From Laspinema palackyanum D2c (GTDB taxonomy: Bacteria; Cyanobacteriota; Cyanobacteriia; Cyanobacteriales; Laspinemataceae): a stretch of 64,000 bases of DNA. The position numbers were made by a program, and so were the translations under genes. The stretch is taken from positions 62,001-126,000 of the forward strand of contig NZ_JAMXFD010000015.1 of assembly GCF_025370875.1 (NCBI RefSeq), in the 5' to 3' direction. How positions within the stretch are numbered: the first letter of the stretch is position 1; every line of letters begins with the position of its first letter. This document shows positions 63,642 to 64,000 of this stretch, one piece after another. The notes beneath the pieces were generated by a model. The model was not told the DNA's origin, did not search any database, and saw nothing but the letters and a program-made list of their open reading frames with translations.

Positions 63642-64000
63642 TTAACCCGGGTATTTAGGCAAGAGATTGAGCAAATTCTGAATATTCTCGGCGGCATATC
63701 CCACTTCTAATGCGGATTTTTCGGCAAGTAGGGTGAGCATCTGGTTCAGATAAACCCCTAACCGGCGATCGCTTCTCAATTTCATCACCAGTTTCTCTTT
63801 AATGGGGGTGAGAATCAGTCGGACTTGCAGGGAGTTTATTTCGGGATTCAGACTATCAGGAATTACCATTTGATGGGTGCGGAGTCGGTCACATATTTCT
63901 AGGTTTTGAGTGCGGATTCCTGTGGTGATTTCCTGGCAAACAAGGGTGATTAAGTCTTTCGTGATATATTTCATCACCGCCGGTTGGAGGGTAAAGTGCG
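63642..64000 (-). CDS. C-terminal end of an NB-ARC-type STAND protein, cut by the window edge
   Basis: The frame is open to the window edge (no stop upstream of the ATG at 63974), so the protein very likely continues beyond 64000. The visible part reads QPAVMKYITKDLITLVCQEI, then LNPEINSLQVRLILTPIKEK and ALEVGYAAENIQNLLNLL. I recognise this as the helical region that follows the NB-ARC module in cyanobacterial STAND proteins, normally continuing into WD40 or pentapeptide repeats. Here it stops just before those repeats. It is either a truncated STAND protein or one whose sensor has been lost. Confidence 0.7.
   Translation of the reverse strand, partial: HFTLQPAVMKYITKDLITLVCQEITTGIRTQNLEICDRLRTHQMVIPDSLNPEINSLQVRLILTPIKEKLVMKLRSDRRLGVYLNQMLTLLAEKSALEVGYAAENIQNLLNLLPKYPG

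Overview
The window is a stretch of chromosome from a filamentous, Oscillatoriales-like cyanobacterium. The evidence is the very frequent HIP1-type octamer GCGATCGC, many cyanobacterium-restricted small families (DUF4327, Ycf33/DUF751, DUF4330, DUF1995, DUF4336, DUF1822), a chaperone-free CobN/CobO-type B12 route, and Tat-exported and hybrid-kinase genes typical of large cyanobacterial genomes. I recognised no rRNA, tRNA, CRISPR array or prophage.

Layout. 0-7.5 kb: housekeeping genes (proB, DUF4327, a GH3 hexosaminidase, rbfA, ycf33-like) with two decayed or mobile-looking patches. 7.5-18.6 kb: an orphan Dam-type methylase, a Tat-exported phosphoesterase, NanE, a hybrid histidine kinase whose receiver lacks its Asp, and cobN. 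18.6-21.6 kb: an AAA ATPase plus DUF3226 (Toprim-like) gene pair that looks like a nuclease or defence pair. An ISAs1-type insertion sequence has landed exactly on their overlapping stop/start codons. 21.8-35.6 kb: glycosyltransferase, PPP phosphatase, nucleoside transporter, Rieske protein, alpha/beta hydrolase, moeA, cobO and several conserved unknowns. 36-45 kb: a frameshifted DUF2442 gene, a HerA-like ATPase, GST, DUF4336, a C26 amidase, a sugar porter and a small single-span membrane protein. 45-50.4 kb: two paralogous membrane histidine kinases either side of 1.3 kb of apparently decayed sequence. 50.4-55 kb: small unknowns, a beta-barrel protein and a multi-span membrane protein of unknown function.

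55-64 kb is the most striking part. Three minus-strand genes form a tight operon: (i) a helix-turn-helix-like/DUF1822 protein, (ii) a CHAT-like/NACHT/multi-span membrane protein, and (iii) a CHAT protease fused to a seven-repeat WD40 propeller. The N-terminal CHAT regions of (ii) and (iii) are paralogous. The His/Cys pair is intact in the WD40 protein, but the Cys position is lost in the NACHT protein, which suggests an active/inactive pair. Upstream in the same orientation lie a zinc-ribbon/Ser-Thr kinase/TPR protein and the C-terminal end of an NB-ARC-type STAND protein that stops where its sensor repeats would normally begin. I read this as a cyanobacterial STAND/CHAT conflict (immunity or regulated cell death) island. 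The combination is an inference.

A family of roughly 65-130 bp dispersed elements built around the near-palindrome AGAAACCCGGTTTCT occurs about eleven times between genes. Several other hairpin families and long inverted repeats act as likely terminators. Gene starts have been moved from the first possible codon where an ATG with a Shine-Dalgarno sequence or family alignment favoured a later one.
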